DNA of 64,000 bases from JASMHC01 sp964453855 (GTDB lineage: Bacteria; Pseudomonadota; Alphaproteobacteria; Rhodobacterales; Rhodobacteraceae). This document shows, piece by piece, positions 59,815 through 64,000 of the stretch. A program made the translations under genes and the position numbers. The notes below the pieces were generated by a model, which was not told where the DNA came from, made no database searches, and saw only the letters and a program-made list of their open reading frames with translations. The DNA lies in the NCBI GenBank assembly GCA_964453855.1, contig CAYVRN010000007.1, positions 4,263 to 68,262 of the forward strand, written 5' to 3'. The stretch's first letter is position 1, and every line of letters begins with the position of its first letter.

Positions 59815-60318
59815 TTAAATAAACAGGTTGATGTCGGCTTTCAGAGCTTTTTCCATATAGGTCGCCGCACCGCCAATCTCCATTTCGTCGATCATATCTT
59901 TACGGTCGTATTCGAACAGGTCCAGCGTCATTTGACAGCCGATCATTTTTATGTCCGATTCAATGGCCGCTTCGCGCAATTCCTCAATCGACGCCACGCC
60001 CTTTTTCTTGATGAGGTTTTTCATCATGCCGCCAGCCATGGCGCCAACGCCAGGCAACATGCCGATCATGTTGGGCATCGCCATATGGCCGCCCATCATA
60101 GGCATTTCCATCGCCGGATTGCCAAGCGGTGTGAACTTAAGGTTCAGGTCTTTTTTCAACAGTGGCAAACCGTAAAACGTGAAGAACATCGTCACATCAA
60201 CGTCCATGGCCGCAGCGGTTGTTCCAAGGATAAATGGAGGGTAAGCCCAATCCAGTGAACCCTTGGTAATAATAATCGACATGCTTTTTGCATTCTCGAG
60301 ATCGCCGTTATCTAGCAT
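59815..60318 (-). CDS. dsrE2: DsrE2-type sulfurtransferase
   Basis: DsrE-superfamily protein that works with TusA in cytoplasmic sulfur transfer. The 167-residue product has ITKGSLDWAYPPFILGTTAAAMDVDVTMFFTFYGL, a methionine/glycine-rich hydrophobic middle (residues 69-99), and one cysteine, C128 in MIGCQMTLDLF, in the expected active-site position. The ATG is five bases after AGGGGAGG. A perfect palindrome lies 35 bases upstream. Confidence 0.9.
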   Translation of the reverse strand: MLDNGDLENAKSMSIIITKGSLDWAYPPFILGTTAAAMDVDVTMFFTFYGLPLLKKDLNLKFTPLGNPAMEMPMMGGHMAMPNMIGMLPGVGAMAGGMMKNLIKKKGVASIEELREAAIESDIKMIGCQMTLDLFEYDRKDMIDEMEIGGAATYMEKALKADINLFI

Positions 60319-60352
60319 TTCATCCTCCCCTAGATCGCGATATTATCGCCAA

Positions 60353-60377
60353 ACTTGAATATTTATAGCATTCAAGT
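60353..60377. promoter_or_regulatory. Perfect palindrome upstream of dsrE2, candidate operator
   Basis: ACTTGAAT (60353-60360), nine bases (ATTTATAGC), ATTCAAGT (60370-60377). Eight-base perfect arms in an AT-rich setting resemble sites of ArsR-type sulfur-responsive repressors (SqrR/BigR/SoxR class). It lies 35 bases before the dsrE2 start. Confidence 0.55.
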
Positions 60378-60666
60378 CTTCGCATGCATAGAAAAATCAC
60401 CGTCAAACCCATAAATACTGGGTAAAATACGTCAGATTACGTGTGATTTTGAAGATTTAGCACCCAATCGCGTGTATTCAGTTCAGTGATAAGTGGCAAA
60501 CTGCGTCAATTTCCGCTTACCGTGTCGCTTGAATTGTCTTGCGTCGCGGCGCAAACACTCCTAAGAGCTACAAAGAAAATTGGTATACCAATGTATGCAG
60601 CGCAAAAATGCACAACGGTGCCACCCAAGATTACGTCTGACACATAACGCTGAAAGGTCGTGAAAC
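60378..60666. other. Intergenic remainder between dsrE2 and icd
   Basis: About 290 bases without an ORF or RNA gene that I can support. It should contain the icd promoter. A symmetrical ATTGGTATACCAAT (60579-60592) is a perfect 14-base palindrome about 75 bases before the icd start and may be a regulator site. Confidence 0.45.
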
Positions 60667-62883
60667 ATGACAGATAATTCACCCGCCGACATCATTTATA
60701 CAATCGTCGACGAAGCCCCCGAGCTGGCCAGCGCTTCGTTGCTACCGATTGTACGCAAGTTTGCCAATGCAGCTGGCGTCACCGTCGGAACCAAGGACAT
60801 TTCGCTTGCAGGTCGTATTCTGGCGACCTTCCCCGAGCATCTGACGGACGAACAGCGTATCACGGATGATCTGGCAGAATTGGGTGTCATGGTCAAAACC
60901 CCCGAAGCGAACGTGATCAAGCTTCCGAACATCTCGGCTTCGGTTCCACAGCTCGTGGCCGCCGTTAAAGAGCTTCAGTCGCAAGGCTATAATATTCCTG
61001 ACTACCCGGAAGCACCCGCAACAGACGCTGAAAAAGACGTGCGCGCCCGCTACGACGCAATCAAAGGCTCGGCGGTGAACCCCGTTCTGCGCGAAGGCAA
61101 TAGCGACCGCCGCTCAGCGAAAGCTGTTAAAAACTTTGCTCAAAAGAACCCGCACTCGATGGGCACATGGGTTGCCGACAGCAAAACCAAAGTGTCGTCG
61201 ATGCCGGGCAACGACTTTTACGAAAACGAGGTTTCGGCCACCATTACAGCGGCACAGGCTGGCAACGCGAAAATCGAATTCGTTGGCAAAGACGGCAGTG
61301 TTTCTGTTTTGAAAGACAGCTGGCCGCTGGACGAAGGCACTGTTTGCGACGCCACCTACATGAGCGCAAAAGCCCTGTCAGCATTCCTGGCAAACGCCAT
61401 TGAAGATACCAAGACAGACGGCACGATGTTCTCGTTCCATATGAAAGCCACGATGATGAAGGTCTCGGACCCGATCATCTTTGGTCACTGCGTCAAAGCA
61501 TGGCTGGGCCCGGTCTGGGACAACCACGGCGCAGCCATTGCAGCGGCAGGCGGATCGCCGAATTCGGGTCTGGGTCAGGTTCTGGCAACCATCGACGGCA
61601 TGGACAATGCCGCTGAAATCAAAGCAGAAATCGCCGCATTGGACCGTCCTTCCATGTATATGGTCGATAGCGACAAGGGCATCACCAACCTACATGTCCC
61701 GTCAGACGTCATCATCGACGCCTCGATGCCGGCCGTGATCCGCGCGGGCGGCAAAGGCTGGGATGAAACCGGCGCCAAAGGCGATACCAACTGTGTGATC
61801 CCCGATCGCTGCTATTCGACGATCTATGATGAAACCATCAATTTCTTCAAAGAAAACGGTGCCTTGGACGTCACAACAGCCGGATCCGTTGCCAACGTCG
61901 GACTGATGGCGCAAAAAGCGGAAGAGTACGGATCGCACCCGACCACTTTCGAAGTGCCGGCCGACGGTACCATCCGCATCGTTTTGGAAAACGGCGAAAC
62001 CTTGCACGCGCAAGACGTTGAGGCTGGAGATATCTGGCGCGCGTGCACTGCGAAAAAAGCACCGATCCTGAATTGGATCGAACTGGCCATCGACCGTCAG
62101 CGCTTGACCGGATCAGAAGCGATCTTCTGGCTGGATGCCAACCGCGCCCACGACGCGCAGTTGATCGAGTACGTTAAACCCGCACTGGAAGCTGCTGGTG
62201 TTGCTGATAAATTCCAGATCATGGCGCCGCGCGAAGCAACCCGCCAGTCGCTAGAAACCATCACCGCGGGCAAGGACAGCATTGCGATCACCGGCAACGT
62301 ACTACGCGATTATCTGACCGACCTGTTCCCGATCCTTGAACTGGGAACCTCGGCGAAAATGTTGTCGATCGTGAAACTGATGCAGGGCGGTGGCATGTTT
62401 GAAACCGGCGCGGGCGGATCCGCACCGAAACACGTGCAGCAACTGGTGGAAGAAAGCCATCTGCGTTGGGACTCGATGGGCGAATTCTGTGCTCTTGGTG
62501 AAAGCCTGAACTTCCTGGCCGATTCACGCGGCAACGCAAAAGCAGGTGTGCTGGGTCGTGCGGCAGAAGAAGCCACACAGGGCATTCTGGATAACGACCG
62601 CTCGCCATCGCGCAAAGTGGGTCAACCCGACAACCGCGACAGCCACTACTGGTTCGCCCGCTACTGGGCCGAAGCACTGGCGGCACAAACTGACGACGCA
62701 GAGCTTGCGGCGGAATTTGCGGGCGTTGCCAAAGCCTTGGCCGACGGTGAGGAAGCTATCCTTGCAGAACTGGCAGCGGCTCAGGGCGCCCCTGCGGATC
62801 TTGGTGGATACTACCACGCCGACCCAGCCAAGGTAGCCAAGGTCATGCGCCCAAGCGCGACGTTGAACGCGATCATCGGGTAA
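60667..62883 (+). CDS. icd: NADP-dependent isocitrate dehydrogenase, monomeric type
   Basis: Oxidises isocitrate to 2-oxoglutarate in the TCA cycle with NADP. The 738-residue length and segments such as PNISASVPQLVAAVKELQSQGY, VLREGNSDRRSA, MFSFHMKATMMKVSDPI and KVGQPDNRDSHYWFARYWAEAL mark the monomeric family, unrelated in size to the dimeric enzyme. It stands alone, closed by a terminator. Its product 2-oxoglutarate is the cosubstrate of the dioxygenase at 45.4 kb, but that link is generic. Confidence 0.97.
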   Translation: MTDNSPADIIYTIVDEAPELASASLLPIVRKFANAAGVTVGTKDISLAGRILATFPEHLTDEQRITDDLAELGVMVKTPEANVIKLPNISASVPQLVAAVKELQSQGYNIPDYPEAPATDAEKDVRARYDAIKGSAVNPVLREGNSDRRSAKAVKNFAQKNPHSMGTWVADSKTKVSSMPGNDFYENEVSATITAAQAGNAKIEFVGKDGSVSVLKDSWPLDEGTVCDATYMSAKALSAFLANAIEDTKTDGTMFSFHMKATMMKVSDPIIFGHCVKAWLGPVWDNHGAAIAAAGGSPNSGLGQVLATIDGMDNAAEIKAEIAALDRPSMYMVDSDKGITNLHVPSDVIIDASMPAVIRAGGKGWDETGAKGDTNCVIPDRCYSTIYDETINFFKENGALDVTTAGSVANVGLMAQKAEEYGSHPTTFEVPADGTIRIVLENGETLHAQDVEAGDIWRACTAKKAPILNWIELAIDRQRLTGSEAIFWLDANRAHDAQLIEYVKPALEAAGVADKFQIMAPREATRQSLETITAGKDSIAITGNVLRDYLTDLFPILELGTSAKMLSIVKLMQGGGMFETGAGGSAPKHVQQLVEESHLRWDSMGEFCALGESLNFLADSRGNAKAGVLGRAAEEATQGILDNDRSPSRKVGQPDNRDSHYWFARYWAEALAAQTDDAELAAEFAGVAKALADGEEAILAELAAAQGAPADLGGYYHADPAKVAKVMRPSATLNAIIG

Positions 62884-62905
62884 ATACTGCCCGCGGAAAT
62901 TAAAG

Positions 62906-62939
62906 AAACGCCCGGGGAAACCTCGGGCGTTTTGCTTTT
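62906..62939 (+). terminator. Intrinsic terminator of icd
   Basis: AAACGCCCG (62906-62914) pairs with CGGGCGTTT (62924-62932) around a nine-base loop, followed by TGCTTTT. Confidence 0.85.
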
Positions 62940-63012
62940 GGAGCGTATTTTTCTAAAGATAACGCGCACGCGCTGACATTTGATCATCCCCACCTTCTCA
63001 GGGATGTAAAAC

Positions 63013-63978
63013 TCACCGCTTCCTGTTCTTCAACCGCTCTTTCATCATCGCCTTGCCCGCCTCGGTCCCGTCGTGGAAGGTGCCAAAGAACCGGTCCCAC
63101 GGAACTTCTAACGTGCCGTAGTTCACCTCAAAATACCGGTGGTGCATCTGGTGGTGGAAGTTACCCAGATGCAGGCGTTTGCGACCTGCCCGCCAAATAC
63201 CTTCAAAACCGGTGTGTGTGGTGATGGCGTAGAGCGCGTAGAACATCAGGTGACAAATCAGATGGACAGGATGGGTCGGGACAACAAAATGGATAAACGC
63301 GGTGCCGAAATAGAACAGGTGTTCCACGGGATGCATAGACAGCCCAGACCACGGGCCGATGTCTGTGTTCCGGTGGTGTAATGCGTGAAATCGGTAAAGC
63401 AGGTTCGTGTGTAACAGCCTGTGTATCCAGTAAAAATAAAAGCTTTCCCATACGGGGATCAGAAAGAATACGGCAAGGAACCAGACCCAGCCGTCGGACC
63501 AAAGCCAGACCTGCGCGTAACCGTTCGCCATGGCCCACCAGATCAAACACTCCCAGCCCGTCCAGATCGTGACACCCGACGCGAGCGCCCAGAAGACGTT
63601 GTCCCAATACTGGCTGCCAAAGGTGAACACACGGCCTTTGCGGGGAAAGGGTCTGGGGTCGTATTTATGGTCAACACCCTGCAATTGCCTTGCGTGGAAC
63701 ATCATGTGAAGTCCCTGCGCCAGAAGGGTCACAAGAACCAGATTCCGGATCAGGATCGTCAGCATCCACAGGCCGGGCGTGGCGGCTTCTTCCAGCGTTG
63801 GTGCAGCGGTGTGATAACTGCCATATGCCAGTCCGACGATGGCAAGATTGATCGTCAACGGGAACCAACTGGACCAGTACCACAGAAAAACAGCCCTTGG
63901 GTTTGGCGGCCAGTGAAACAGCGGGTTTACCTCTAGGGGCAGTTTATCGGGAACGTGATTCCATTCGCCTGAGGCCAT
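63013..63978 (-). CDS. Sterol desaturase / fatty acid hydroxylase family membrane protein
   Basis: The 321-residue protein has five or six hydrophobic segments and the histidine boxes of di-iron membrane oxygenases: YWIHRLLH, FHALHH, and HLGNFHHQMHHRYF. Family members hydroxylate or desaturate lipids, carotenoids or sterols. The substrate here is unknown. The ATG at 63978 has a GGAG sequence nine bases upstream; the frame has no stop before the window edge, so a slightly longer start outside cannot be excluded. Confidence 0.85.
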   Translation of the reverse strand: MASGEWNHVPDKLPLEVNPLFHWPPNPRAVFLWYWSSWFPLTINLAIVGLAYGSYHTAAPTLEEAATPGLWMLTILIRNLVLVTLLAQGLHMMFHARQLQGVDHKYDPRPFPRKGRVFTFGSQYWDNVFWALASGVTIWTGWECLIWWAMANGYAQVWLWSDGWVWFLAVFFLIPVWESFYFYWIHRLLHTNLLYRFHALHHRNTDIGPWSGLSMHPVEHLFYFGTAFIHFVVPTHPVHLICHLMFYALYAITTHTGFEGIWRAGRKRLHLGNFHHQMHHRYFEVNYGTLEVPWDRFFGTFHDGTEAGKAMMKERLKNRKR

Positions 63979-64000
63979 ATGCGCTGCTCCGCTCTGCGTC

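Noticed and set aside
1..64000. tRNA or rRNA genes, insertion sequences, prophage genes, CRISPR arrays
   Set aside because: Intergenic regions were read for cloverleaf-like patterns, repeat-spacer arrays and transposase remnants; nothing convincing was found.

Overview
The window looks like a chromosomal segment of a marine alphaproteobacterium of the Rhodobacterales (Roseobacter-type). Reasons: a SciP (DUF1153)-CtrA gene pair, an alphaproteobacterial GTTC-N7-GTTC SOS box, the order pyrH-frr-uppS-cdsA-dxr-rseP-bamA-skp-fabZ-lpxA-lpxI-lpxB, a class II DAHP synthase, a GlxA-type AraC regulator, a PAS-domain protein of the type common in roseobacters, and a monomeric NADP isocitrate dehydrogenase. 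This assignment is by recognition only. There are no rRNA or tRNA genes, insertion sequences, prophage genes or CRISPR arrays that I can see.

Layout. 1-1183: 3'-truncated peptide-type ABC transporter binding protein (minus). 1503-2411: miaA (minus). 2550-14543: one long plus-strand housekeeping run for UMP kinase, ribosome recycling, undecaprenyl diphosphate and isoprenoid synthesis, CDP-diacylglycerol synthesis, site-2 protease, a 49-aa membrane peptide, BamA/Skp and lipid A synthesis. 14540-21169: mnmA, sciP, ctrA, ligA, recG. 21185-21552: a compact SOS unit (LexA-type box, 39-aa membrane peptide, strong terminator). 21553-32982: tRNA modification, histidine, shikimate and nucleotide genes, regulators, a PhoR-like kinase. 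33133-34853: rpsB-tsf.

35-60.3 kb is a sulfur-oxidation locus. It has a solo LuxR regulator with a structured non-coding stretch downstream, a YeeE/YedE transporter, then two divergent transcription units sharing a 225-bp control region at 46290-46514. The minus unit is 2OG dioxygenase - two unknown small proteins - cysG - soeA - soeB - soeC - mrp/apbC. The plus unit is dsrA-B-E-F-H-C-M-K-L-J-O-P - TrpD2-like gene - dsrN, followed by convergent dsrE2-tusA. The presence of dsrL and dsrEFH, and no dsrD, indicates the oxidative (reverse) Dsr pathway: TusA, DsrE2 and DsrEFH relay sulfane sulfur to DsrC, DsrAB oxidises it to sulfite, DsrMKJOP and DsrL handle electrons, and SoeABC oxidises sulfite to sulfate in the cytoplasm. 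CysG supplies siroheme and DsrN amidates it. No sox, apr, sat or rhodanese gene lies in the window.

60.7-64 kb returns to general metabolism: icd (monomeric) and a sterol-desaturase-family gene. Points most worth attention: the dioxygenase plus two unknown small proteins built into the siroheme/sulfite oxidase operon, a DsrJ that lacks any non-heme cysteine, the LexA-box membrane peptide, a perfect 8+8 palindrome in front of dsrE2, and a perfect hairpin between dsrC and dsrM.
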